NCBI GenBank assembly: GCA_964651385.1
Contig: CAZYYM010000049.1
Location: forward strand, 1 to 25,427
Direction of reading: 5' to 3'
DNA length: 25,427 bases
Source: GCA-001735895 sp964651385
GTDB taxonomy: Bacteria > Pseudomonadota > Gammaproteobacteria > GCA-001735895
The position numbers and the translations under genes were made by a program. Numbering within the stretch: position 1 is the first letter of the stretch; each line of letters begins with the position of its first letter. The notes under the pieces are model-generated. The model was not told where the DNA came from, did not search any database, and worked only from the letters and a program-made list of their open reading frames with translations. Shown here piece by piece: positions 14,743 through 22,328 of this stretch.

Positions 14743-17022
14743 GTGCCATCGATGATACACAGATTGCAGAGTATTGTACTCGAAGTCGGCCGTTCACCCG
14801 ATATCCATCATGCGCTTGATTTGATAGCGAGTCGTCTGCTGAACGACTTACGAGCAAATGCCTGTACGATATTTCTAACCACAAAGGACGATCCGCTAAC
14901 ATTAGTGCTAAAAGCCTGCCATGGGCTCAGTCCCGGTATCATTGGTAAAGTCAAGAGACGTTTTGGTCAGGGCTTGATCGGTATCGTAGCCGAGCGTGCC
15001 GAGACGATTAACCTGATAAAGGCAGAGGAGCATAAAAATTTCATACTGGTACCCGAGTCGGGTGAAACTAAATTTCCGATATATCTCGGTGTGCCGATTG
15101 TATCGCACCGCAAGGTTTTAGGTGTTATCGCTATTCAGCGTGCCGAAATTGCTTTCAATGAAGATGACGAGGCTTTTCTGACGACGCTCGCAGCACAGCT
15201 TGCGACCTCGATTGAGCATGCTGAAAGCCACGGACGCTTCAAATTAATCGGTGAAACAAAAAAAGATAAAACGGCTTATATAGTCAAAGGAGTCGCCGGC
15301 TCGCCGGGCATGGCGATCGGTCAGGCGATCGTATTGAATCGTGGCGTCGACCTGGATTCGGTACCGGACAAGAAGATAGGTGACAGAGGACCGGAACTCA
15401 GCAGATTTAACGATGCGGTGCGAAAGGTTCAGGATGATTTAAACGAACAGGCGGAGCGAATGCGTGGTGCATTGCCGGAAGAAGAATGCGCCCTTTTTGT
15501 CGCTTATTCACAAATGCTAAACAGTGGGTCGCTGATCGATGATACCCACAAACGTATCGTGCTGGGCAATTGGGCGCCCGCGAGCTGGCGGGATACGGTC
15601 GAGGAACACGCCCAGGTGTTTGAGAAAATGGATGATGAGTATCTTGCCGAACGCGCCAACGATATTCGTGACCTTGGGCGTCGGGTTTTGCGCAAATTCA
15701 TGTTAGAGCAAAGCCCTTATATCGATTTCCCGGATCGTACCGTGCTGGTCGGTGATGAAATAAGCGCTACCGACCTGGCCGATGTGCCGACAGATTGCCT
15801 TTGTGCAATTTTATCGACCCACGGTAGTGGATCGTCGCATGTGTCGATATTGGCCCACGCACTGGGTGTACCGGCTGTTATGGGTATTGCTAATCTGCCA
15901 GTTAAGCAAATGGATGGTCAGCAGGTCATAGTCGATGGTTATGGTGGGTTTGCTTATATTGACCCGGATAATAACTTGCTTGATGAGTACAGTACCTATC
16001 TTCGGGAGGAGGAAGAGATTGAGTTCAGCTTGCTGGGTTTAAAAAATGAACCGGCAATTACGACTGACAATCATCGAGTCGCGCTGTATGTAAACTCTGG
16101 CTTAATGGCTGATCATTCTCCTTCTCTACGCAGTGGTGCCGAAGGGGTCGGGTTATATCGAACGGAGATACCGTTTCAGATTCGCGATCGTTTTCCCAGT
16201 GAAGAAGAACAGTATGATATTTATAAGAATGTGCTGCAAACCTTCGATGGTATGCCGGTCATATTGCGAACACTCGACGTTGGCGGTGATAAGCCTTTGA
16301 GTTATTTCCCGATTAAGGAAGCCAATCCGTTTCTTGGCTGGCGCGGGATTCGTATTACCCTGGATCACCCGGAAATCTTCATCACTCAGGTAAGGGCAAT
16401 GATGCGAGCCAATATCGCGTTTGAGAATCTGCAAATATTGTTACCGATGATCAGTGGTGCCAGAGAACTGGAAGATTCACTCGAGCTGATTCACCGAGTT
16501 CAGAAGGAACTCGAAGAAGAGTTGGAAGTAACAGTTGTGTTGCCGCCGGTGGGTGCGATGATTGAAGTACCTTCGGCGGTGTACCAGATAGAAGATATAT
16601 GCCGGCTGGTCGATTTTGTTTCAATCGGTACAAACGATTTGACCCAATATATACTGGCTGTTGATCGTAACAATGAAAACGTCGCGGAAATATATTCTTC
16701 GTTACACCCCGCCGTATTAAAAGCCATGCAGCAAATTGTCGCAGGTGCAGCGCGCAGTAATACGCCTGTCAGTGTTTGTGGTGAGCTGGCAGGTGACCCG
16801 TTGGGTGTGCTGGCATTGCTGGGTATGAAAATAGAAACCTTGTCTATGAGCGTCGGTAGCCTGCTGAAAGCCAAGAAGGTGATTAAATCATTCAGTCGAA
16901 GTGAGCTTGAATGTATATTGGGCGAGGCGACCTCGCTGGCTGATGCTCATCGAGTTCGGGAGTTGTATTCGAGTGAACTGGATAAAAAGAATCTGGGTAG
17001 TCTTATTCGGGCCGGAAAGTGA
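14743..17022 (+). CDS. ptsP: phosphoenolpyruvate-protein phosphotransferase, nitrogen PTS (EI-Ntr)
   Basis: First enzyme of the nitrogen-related phosphotransferase chain: takes phosphate from PEP and passes it to NPr (PtsO). The 759 residues comprise a GAF domain (about 15-165), a PEP-utiliser N-terminal part (about 180-320), the swivelling phosphohistidine domain with H366 in 'GSGSSHVSILAHALGVPA', and a C-terminal PEP-binding barrel with 'GLYRTEIPF' (470-478), 'TLDVGGDKP' (510-518), 'GTNDLTQY' (629-636) and the proton donor C679 in 'VCGELAGD'. All catalytic residues are present. The start GTG 14743 has GGGAG ten bases upstream; ATG 14752 is an alternative nine bases later with worse spacing. 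The GAF domain probably binds a nitrogen signal such as glutamine. Its stop is one base from the end of the convergent hemJ. Confidence 0.96.
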   Translation: MPSMIHRLQSIVLEVGRSPDIHHALDLIASRLLNDLRANACTIFLTTKDDPLTLVLKACHGLSPGIIGKVKRRFGQGLIGIVAERAETINLIKAEEHKNFILVPESGETKFPIYLGVPIVSHRKVLGVIAIQRAEIAFNEDDEAFLTTLAAQLATSIEHAESHGRFKLIGETKKDKTAYIVKGVAGSPGMAIGQAIVLNRGVDLDSVPDKKIGDRGPELSRFNDAVRKVQDDLNEQAERMRGALPEEECALFVAYSQMLNSGSLIDDTHKRIVLGNWAPASWRDTVEEHAQVFEKMDDEYLAERANDIRDLGRRVLRKFMLEQSPYIDFPDRTVLVGDEISATDLADVPTDCLCAILSTHGSGSSHVSILAHALGVPAVMGIANLPVKQMDGQQVIVDGYGGFAYIDPDNNLLDEYSTYLREEEEIEFSLLGLKNEPAITTDNHRVALYVNSGLMADHSPSLRSGAEGVGLYRTEIPFQIRDRFPSEEEQYDIYKNVLQTFDGMPVILRTLDVGGDKPLSYFPIKEANPFLGWRGIRITLDHPEIFITQVRAMMRANIAFENLQILLPMISGARELEDSLELIHRVQKELEEELEVTVVLPPVGAMIEVPSAVYQIEDICRLVDFVSIGTNDLTQYILAVDRNNENVAEIYSSLHPAVLKAMQQIVAGAARSNTPVSVCGELAGDPLGVLALLGMKIETLSMSVGSLLKAKKVIKSFSRSELECILGEATSLADAHRVRELYSSELDKKNLGSLIRAGK

Positions 17023-17023
17023 T

Positions 17024-17446
17024 TTAAAGAGGTTTGGCTACCGCTAGCAAGACCACGGTGAATAGAATAAATACGGGTAATTCATTAAACCAGCGAAACC
17101 AGACATGGCTTCTCTGGCTGACACCCGATTCGAGTTCGCGGATTATCCTGCCGCAATAAAAGTGATAAATCACCAGTAAAAGCACCAGCCCGAGTTTTAT
17201 TTTCAACCAGAGCATATGGGCATAAGCTGCCCAGGCGTAATCAAATAGTAGCCAGAATCCAAATGCCAGGGTAAAAACCATCCACGGTGTGATAAATCTA
17301 TAAAGTTTTTTCTCCATTATGGTGAGTTGATTTTGTACTGCAGGTTCATCACTCATCGCATGATTAACAAACAATCGCGGCAGGTAAAATATTCCCGCAA
17401 ACCAGGCTACCATAAATATTATATGGAATGCCTTTACCCAGATCAT
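17024..17446 (-). CDS. hemJ: HemJ-type protoporphyrinogen IX oxidase
   Basis: 140-residue inner-membrane protein with four hydrophobic helices, close to the usual 142. It oxidises protoporphyrinogen IX to protoporphyrin IX in heme synthesis and is the commonest such enzyme in bacteria without HemG or HemY. The conserved histidine is H8 ('VKAFHIIFMVAWFAGIFY') and the conserved lysine lies in 'MLWLKIKLGLVLLL'; other signature parts are 'LPRLFVNHA' and 'RWFNELPV'. ATG 17446 follows GAGGCAACAA, a good ribosome site. It is transcribed toward ptsP and divergent from argC. Confidence 0.93.
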   Translation of the reverse strand: MIWVKAFHIIFMVAWFAGIFYLPRLFVNHAMSDEPAVQNQLTIMEKKLYRFITPWMVFTLAFGFWLLFDYAWAAYAHMLWLKIKLGLVLLLVIYHFYCGRIIRELESGVSQRSHVWFRWFNELPVFILFTVVLLAVAKPL

Positions 17447-17553
17447 TTGTTGCCTCGGTTGTTATGTAATTGATTTAGCAATCTATTCTTGACTCGGGTT
17501 CTATTCGCAATTTGTGTTCTATACTAGTTGATGGTTTGGAAAACTGATCTATG

Positions 17554-17559
17554 TATAAT
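17554..17559 (+). promoter_or_regulatory. argC: candidate -10 element of the argC promoter
   Basis: A perfect TATAAT hexamer lies 48 bases before the argC start codon, followed by a GC-rich 'GCGGCG'. No good -35 hexamer is found 16-18 bases upstream (the best is ATGGTT-like), so either it depends on an activator or it is a chance match. No ARG-box-like sequence was found around it. Confidence 0.35.
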
Positions 17560-17568
17560 GCGGCGTTC

Positions 17569-17590
17569 ATTTTAACCACATTTTAACCAC
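17569..17590. repeat. 11-base perfect tandem duplication in the argC leader
   Basis: ATTTTAACCAC occurs twice head to tail (17569-17579 and 17580-17590), ending 17 bases before the argC start codon and lying between the candidate -10 element and the ribosome site. Two exact copies suggest a recent slippage duplication. Confidence 0.85.
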
Positions 17591-17607
17591 AAAGGCTGCG
17601 CAAATAA

Positions 17608-18636
17608 ATGATTAGGGTAGGTATAGTTGGTGGTACGGGTTATACCGGAGTAGAGCTTATGCGACTACTACTAACTCACCCGGAAGTGATACTAACAGCA
17701 GTAACCTCCCGGGCTGAGTCCGGCAGGCCAGTTGCTGATTTATTTCCCAATTTGCGTGATCATATCGATCTCAAATTTAGCGAACCGAATTTAGATGCCT
17801 ATCGCGATTGTGATCTGGTATTTTTTGCCACACCGAACACTACGGCAATGAAACAGGCCGATGCATTGATATCAGCGGGCATCAAAATGATTGATCTCGC
17901 TGCGGACTTTCGTATCAAGGATATTTCCATCTGGGAACGATGGTATGGGGCCACCCATGCTTGTCCTGAGCTGATTGAAAAAGCAGTATATGGCTTGCCT
18001 GAATTAAATCGTGAGGCCATTCGTGCGGCTGATCTGGTGGCTAATCCAGGCTGTTATCCGACTTCGGTGATTCTTGCATTGCTACCGTTGCTCGCAGCGG
18101 AAAGGATTAATCCATCAAGTATTATCGCTGATTGTAAATCGGGTACCAGTGGTGCAGGCCGGCAGGCTAATATTGGTACTGGATTTTGTGAAATAAGTGA
18201 GTCATTTAAGGCCTATGGCGTACCCGGACACCGTCATTTGCCCGAAATCCGACAAATTCTGCAGTCGGTTATAGCCGGGGCCGATCTGGTTTTCATTCCT
18301 CATTTATTACCTGTTATTCGTGGGATTCACTCCACAGTCTATGCCGATGCCGATGTACCGGCTGATGACGTGCAGCTATTATTCGAGGACTATTATCGGA
18401 ACGAGTTTTTCGTCGATGTAATGCCGACGGGCTCACATCCAGAAACGAGATCGGTTAAGGGAGCTAATACCTGCCAACTTGCGGTTCATTACTTACCACA
18501 AAGTAGAAAATACGTTGTTCTCTCGGTTATTGATAATCTGGTAAAAGGTGCGGCGGGACAGGCAATCCAGAATATGAATCTGATGCTTGGATTCGAGGAA
18601 AGCAGCGGGCTTGGGTCACCAGGGATGATGCCTTGA
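17608..18636 (+). CDS. argC: N-acetyl-gamma-glutamyl-phosphate reductase
   Basis: Third step of arginine synthesis: NADPH reduction of N-acetylglutamyl phosphate to the semialdehyde; cytoplasmic. 342 residues, typical for type 1 ArgC. The NADP motif GGTGYTG is at 8-14, 'TPNTTAM' at about 75-81, the catalytic cysteine is C149 in 'NPGCYPTS', 'KSGTSGAGR' follows, and the presumed catalytic histidine lies in 'GHRHLPEI'. The C-terminal 'VIDNLVKGAAGQAIQNMNLM' is diagnostic. The last bases overlap the TTG start of the next gene (TTGA), so they form one operon leading to the bactofilin and perhaps erpA. An AAGG ribosome site lies 11 bases upstream of ATG 17608. Confidence 0.97.
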   Translation: MIRVGIVGGTGYTGVELMRLLLTHPEVILTAVTSRAESGRPVADLFPNLRDHIDLKFSEPNLDAYRDCDLVFFATPNTTAMKQADALISAGIKMIDLAADFRIKDISIWERWYGATHACPELIEKAVYGLPELNREAIRAADLVANPGCYPTSVILALLPLLAAERINPSSIIADCKSGTSGAGRQANIGTGFCEISESFKAYGVPGHRHLPEIRQILQSVIAGADLVFIPHLLPVIRGIHSTVYADADVPADDVQLLFEDYYRNEFFVDVMPTGSHPETRSVKGANTCQLAVHYLPQSRKYVVLSVIDNLVKGAAGQAIQNMNLMLGFEESSGLGSPGMMP

Positions 18637-19358
18637 GAATCGGTCATCGAGGATTCCAAGTCAAGCAGTACCGGCCCTGGAAACTGTGGTTTGGCGTTGT
18701 CATTATAGCCGGTCTGCTTTGTGCTTTTTTTTTGCTCGGCCGGGAATATCAGTCTTACGAACTGGGTCGATTAGAGCTCGAACGTGAAACGTTGATCAAT
18801 CAGGTTACCGACCTCGAATCGCGAAATTATAATTTGGTGCAACAAAATGCGCATTTGTCTGGAACCAGCAAAATTGAACACGATGCTTACCAGCTTGCGA
18901 ACCGAACCCTGATTAAGCATCAGGAGGAAATATTGGCGCTAAAGGAAGAACTGGCTTTTTACCAGGGTATAGTTGCACCAGCCAGTGCGGCGCTAGCGGT
19001 TAATTTGCAATCTTTCAAGGTTGAGCAAAAAAACAATCAGGAGTTGTATCGATTTAAGTTGGTACTGACTAAAAGCGGCAAGAGTAATCGAAAAATAAAG
19101 GGAAAGTTTAACATAGTCTTTCGTGGCGAAAATGCGGGTGTAGCAAGCGAATACAAGCTTAAAAACATTAAAACCGACCAAAAGGACAAATATGGTCGGT
19201 TTAACTTTCGATATTTTCAGATATTTGAGGGCGAAATTATTATGCCTGTTGATTTTATGCCGTACGAGGCAGAAATTCACATCAATCCGTCGACAAAAAA
19301 GGTAAAATCCTTAACCGAGACGATTTCATGGGCAACTATAATGTCCGAGGACTACTAG
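18633..19358 (+). CDS. DUF6776-type single-pass membrane protein with coiled coil
   Basis: 241-residue protein of unknown function. It has a short basic cytoplasmic start, one membrane segment (about residues 18-36: 'LWFGVVIIAGLLCAFFLLG'), a long heptad-rich coiled coil (about 40-110: 'LELERETLINQVTDLESR', 'LIKHQEEILALKEELAFY') and a C-terminal beta-rich part from about 125. The topology implies most of it is periplasmic. The only usable start is TTG 18633, which overlaps the argC stop. It is followed after one base by a bactofilin gene, and this gene pair next to argC and erpA is conserved in gammaproteobacteria as far as I recall. The arrangement suggests a partner or anchor of the bactofilin at the membrane. 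The DUF number is from memory of similar proteins. Confidence 0.82.
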   Translation: MRIGHRGFQVKQYRPWKLWFGVVIIAGLLCAFFLLGREYQSYELGRLELERETLINQVTDLESRNYNLVQQNAHLSGTSKIEHDAYQLANRTLIKHQEEILALKEELAFYQGIVAPASAALAVNLQSFKVEQKNNQELYRFKLVLTKSGKSNRKIKGKFNIVFRGENAGVASEYKLKNIKTDQKDKYGRFNFRYFQIFEGEIIMPVDFMPYEAEIHINPSTKKVKSLTETISWATIMSEDY

Positions 19359-19359
19359 T

Positions 19360-19803
19360 ATGTTTGGTAAAAAGAAAGCGTTCAGTTCAGCCCGTATCGA
19401 TACGTTGGTTGGTCAGGGTACTGAAATTAATGGTGATCTGGTTTTTTCCGGAGGCTTGCACGTAGACGGAAAAATTAACGGTAATGTCGTTGCGGAGGAA
19501 GGTAGCACGGCGATATTGATACTCAGCGAATTCGGCCGTATCGAAGGCGAAGTTAAAGTACCAAATATGGTGTTGAATGGTGAAATTATCGGTGACGTAT
19601 TCGGTTCAATCCGGGTAGAACTTGCGCCAAAATCTCGCGTAAAGGGCAGCGTTTACTATAATTTAATTGAAATGGCAATTGGAGCTGAAGTGAATGGAGG
19701 GCTCATTCATCAACCTGATGGATTACGGCCACAGAGAGCGCTGGAAGATAAATCGGCTGTTCGGGACGACGAATCCAGTGATGAGGCTGTAGTGGAAAAA
19801 TAG
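19360..19803 (+). CDS. bactofilin (polymer-forming cytoskeletal protein)
   Basis: 147 residues with the bactofilin core at about 10-120: repeated turns such as 'GTEINGDLVFSGGLHVDGKINGNV', 'GRIEGEVKVPNMVLNGEIIGDVFG' and 'SRVKGSVYYNLIEMAIGAEVNGGL', spaced by the short hydrophobic-glycine pattern of a triangular beta helix. Termini are short and polar, as usual ('MFGKKKAF'; 'SDEAVVEK'). Bactofilins polymerise without nucleotides, often on the inner face of the membrane, and help place cell-wall enzymes. GAGGA is eight bases before ATG 19360, and only one base separates it from the preceding coiled-coil membrane protein gene, suggesting cotranslation. An M23 peptidase, the class often recruited by bactofilins, lies 2.5 kb downstream on the other strand. 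Confidence 0.93.
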   Translation: MFGKKKAFSSARIDTLVGQGTEINGDLVFSGGLHVDGKINGNVVAEEGSTAILILSEFGRIEGEVKVPNMVLNGEIIGDVFGSIRVELAPKSRVKGSVYYNLIEMAIGAEVNGGLIHQPDGLRPQRALEDKSAVRDDESSDEAVVEK

Positions 19804-19901
19804 CCTCAGTAAAATAAGGGACTTGAATTTCTTCGAAATGATATTATTGTCTGTCTCATTAGGTAGATTTTATCAAGCTACCCGAAGCTAATAGGTAAAT
19901 C

Positions 19902-20285
19902 ATGGTCAGTATTACAATCGATGCTAATTTTGGTATGAAGGCAAGCCCGGTAACCAGCACCGTGTTGGATTTTACCCTAGCCGCGGCGCATAAACTTCAG
20001 GCGCTAATCGAAGAAGAAAATAATCCGAAGTTAAAACTGCGCGTGTCGGTTTACGGAGGTGGATGCTCCGGTTTCCAGTATACTTTTTCGCTCGATGAAG
20101 AAATTAAAGATGGTGATCGTACGGTTGAAACCGATGGTGCTATGTTGTTAGTTGATAATATGAGTTATCAATATCTGGCCGGTTCCGAGGTGGATTTCAT
20201 GGAAGGCCTTGAAGGTGCGATGTTTGTGGTTAAAAACCCGAATGCAACCTCTACCTGTGGCTGTGGTTCATCATTTGCGATCTAG
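19902..20285 (+). CDS. erpA: iron-sulfur cluster insertion protein ErpA
   Basis: A-type Fe-S carrier that inserts clusters into essential enzymes such as IspG/H. Conserved cysteines are C55 (GGGCSGFQY), C119 and C121 (TCGCGSSF), and 'NPKLKLRVSVYGG' and 'NPNATSTCGC' identify ErpA rather than IscA. It has 127 residues, about 13 more than E. coli ErpA, because of an N-terminal stretch 'MVSITIDANFGMKASPVTS'. ATG 19902 has AGG about eight bases upstream. An internal ATG (M12, base 19935) is an alternative but lacks a ribosome site. The 98-base gap after the bactofilin may contain its own promoter; no IscR-type box is clear to me. Confidence 0.95.
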   Translation: MVSITIDANFGMKASPVTSTVLDFTLAAAHKLQALIEEENNPKLKLRVSVYGGGCSGFQYTFSLDEEIKDGDRTVETDGAMLLVDNMSYQYLAGSEVDFMEGLEGAMFVVKNPNATSTCGCGSSFAI

Positions 20286-20338
20286 AGTATTAATTCAGGT
20301 TGATAAAACGGGATTTGCAACGCGTTTTTCACACAGGC

Positions 20339-21094
20339 CTAGAAATTGTAATATCCGTTGAGAAATATTCCATCGTATTTTAAATCGGTGGTCAAATCAT
20401 TGGCATCGTCGAGTTGCAGTGAAAAGGTTTTTACGCCGCCTTCAAAGCCCAGCCCATAATTCGACTGGTAACCGAGTTTGAGGGTGGAGTCCTCCGCCGA
20501 GTTACTATTTAGACTTAGATTGTTGAAATTGGCTCCAATGTAAAAGCCGCTGTAGGGCAGGTCGAAGCGAGCTGAGAGGTGAAGCAGTGGAATGGTTTCG
20601 TCGACTGCAACGCGAGTTGTAGTAGTGTCTCCGCTAAGTTCGACCGCTCCATCGAAGCGTTTTAGATCCACACCCATATCGAGGTTGACCCAGTTATTCA
20701 GCAATTGATAGTACAGAACGATGTCTTCATGGGAAAGGTCCAAATTTGAGCGGACGCGATTACCCGAATTAAAAGTTTCGCCATTAAAGTTGAGATCACT
20801 GTTAAGGGTTGATGAGCCGGTACTATCCAGTGAGTAACCCTGATAGCGAATATTAGGCAACACGGGGATCGGGTGTTCGAGAATTAATACAAATGAATTC
20901 TGCGATTCATCGCTTATTCCGAGATCGTCATTGAGGTTGACCGAAGTGCTACTATTTTTGCTGTTGAAAGAGCCTGACAATGAAGGCGACCAGTGTTGAG
21001 CACCGATATTCAGGCCGACGAAGTCGGCGATCACGGGGTTAATCTGCAATATCCCTATTGCCAGCAGTGTTGACACAGTCCATGTTTGTTTCAT
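20339..21094 (-). CDS. predicted outer-membrane beta-barrel protein (TIGR04219-like)
   Basis: 251 residues beginning with a signal peptide ('MKQTWTVSTLLAIGILQINPVIA', cleavage after ADF-proximal Ala about residue 23). The mature part has alternating beta-strand patterns with Asp/Ser/Asn-rich loops and ends 'GIFLNGYYNF', i.e. an aromatic final residue, as outer-membrane barrels require. The segment 'HPIPVLPNIRYQGYSL' is reminiscent of the TIGR04219 family of small outer-membrane proteins. Function is unknown; it lies convergent with erpA and upstream of nothing obvious on its strand. No cysteine or lipobox is seen, so it is not a lipoprotein. Barrel prediction is fairly confident; the family name is less so. 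Confidence 0.78.
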   Translation of the reverse strand: MKQTWTVSTLLAIGILQINPVIADFVGLNIGAQHWSPSLSGSFNSKNSSTSVNLNDDLGISDESQNSFVLILEHPIPVLPNIRYQGYSLDSTGSSTLNSDLNFNGETFNSGNRVRSNLDLSHEDIVLYYQLLNNWVNLDMGVDLKRFDGAVELSGDTTTTRVAVDETIPLLHLSARFDLPYSGFYIGANFNNLSLNSNSAEDSTLKLGYQSNYGLGFEGGVKTFSLQLDDANDLTTDLKYDGIFLNGYYNF

Positions 21095-21190
21095 TTATCG
21101 GCCTGACTGTTTACGGGAGTGAGTAGCTTAATTTTTAGTATAGTATAAAGACCGAAAACTGTAGCACTAGTTTCTGAAGTTGTTAAAAAG

Positions 21191-22324
21191 TTACATCAAT
21201 ATAGACCTGTTTCCCTGAAATATGGCACCGAGAACCGCCGGCTCTCGCGCATTTGTTGCTGAAGGCAAATTACCTGGCTGACCGTTAATAGTTTGTCGGG
21301 CTAACCATGCAAAGGCAAAGGCCTCGACATAATCCGGGTCTATTTGCAGTTTGCAGGTGCTGTTGATTGTTGTGTCGGGAAATAATGACTGCAGACGCCG
21401 CATTAGCTGTTGGTTATGTACCCCGCCGCCGCAGACATAACATTCATCAGGAACCTCGTCTAGTTGCTGGATCCCCCGGATGATCGTTGTTGCGGTGAGT
21501 TCTAACAGGGTTGCCTGTACATCGACTGGTTTAAGACTATTTGCCGAAAACGCATTGATCCAGTCTGGGGAGAAGTATTCTGTGCCGGTCGATTTGGGTG
21601 GTTTTTGCGAAAAATAGTCCTCATCCGATTGCATGGCCTGTAATAATTCATCGACGATCTGACCTGAAGCTGCCCATTTGCCCTTGTTGTCGTATTTATT
21701 ACCTAAATGTTTCTGTATCCAGTAGTCGAGCAAAGTATTCCCAGGGCCGGTATCAAAACCGAGCGCCGGCTTATCCGCGTCCGCTGGCAAAAGAGTAATG
21801 TTGGCTATACCACCTATATTGATGATGACTCGATTGCAATCTAATGTGCGAAACATAGACTGGTGGAACCCCGGCGCCAATGGCGCACCCTGGCCACCTA
21901 AGGCTATGTCACGTCTCCTGAAATCCGCCACTGTAGTCAGACCTGTTAATGCAGACAGGGTGTTCGGGTCGCCTATCTGCAGCGTATAAGCAGGTTCCAT
22001 ATTCGGCTTATGCTGAATTGTCTGACCGTGGCAGCCAATGGCGCGAATTTTGTCCAGCTCAATCGGTAATGCTGATAAGGTCTGGTTCACCACATCTGCA
22101 TATGTCCGAGCGATATTGACATCGAGTTTGCAAAGCTGATCGATGGTGATGCGGTCTGCTTGTATAACATTACGAATGCGCTGCACCAATATTTCGGGGT
22201 AAGGCTGTGTATGGCAGTGTAGCCCTGTAGGATTTGAGTCGGTAAAATCGACGATTGCGATATCGATGCCATCGAGGCTGGTGCCTGACATTAAACCAAT
22301 ATAGATTTCTGAGCGCGAGCTCAT
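21191..22324 (-). CDS. anmK: anhydro-N-acetylmuramic acid kinase
   Basis: Phosphorylates and opens anhydroMurNAc recovered from peptidoglycan turnover, giving MurNAc-6-phosphate; cytoplasmic. 377 residues; the ATP/sugar-binding 'IGLMSGTSLDGID' is at 9-21, 'GCHGQTIQHKP' at 97-107, 'TVADFRRRDIALGGQGAPLAP' about 131-151, and the catalytic aspartate is D191 ('GFDTGPGNTLLDYW'). 'CGGGVHNQQLMRRL' is the C-terminal signature. Its ATG is only four bases after the stop of the M23 peptidase gene, so the two form an operon linked to wall remodelling and recycling. Confidence 0.96.
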   Translation of the reverse strand: MSSRSEIYIGLMSGTSLDGIDIAIVDFTDSNPTGLHCHTQPYPEILVQRIRNVIQADRITIDQLCKLDVNIARTYADVVNQTLSALPIELDKIRAIGCHGQTIQHKPNMEPAYTLQIGDPNTLSALTGLTTVADFRRRDIALGGQGAPLAPGFHQSMFRTLDCNRVIINIGGIANITLLPADADKPALGFDTGPGNTLLDYWIQKHLGNKYDNKGKWAASGQIVDELLQAMQSDEDYFSQKPPKSTGTEYFSPDWINAFSANSLKPVDVQATLLELTATTIIRGIQQLDEVPDECYVCGGGVHNQQLMRRLQSLFPDTTINSTCKLQIDPDYVEAFAFAWLARQTINGQPGNLPSATNAREPAVLGAIFQGNRSILM

Positions 22325-22328
22325 GCAA

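Noticed and set aside
20305..20328. Possible bidirectional terminator AAAACG/CGTTTT between erpA and the outer-membrane protein gene
   Set aside because: Stem is only six pairs, mostly A-T, with a 12-base loop; too weak to call although the convergent location is suitable.
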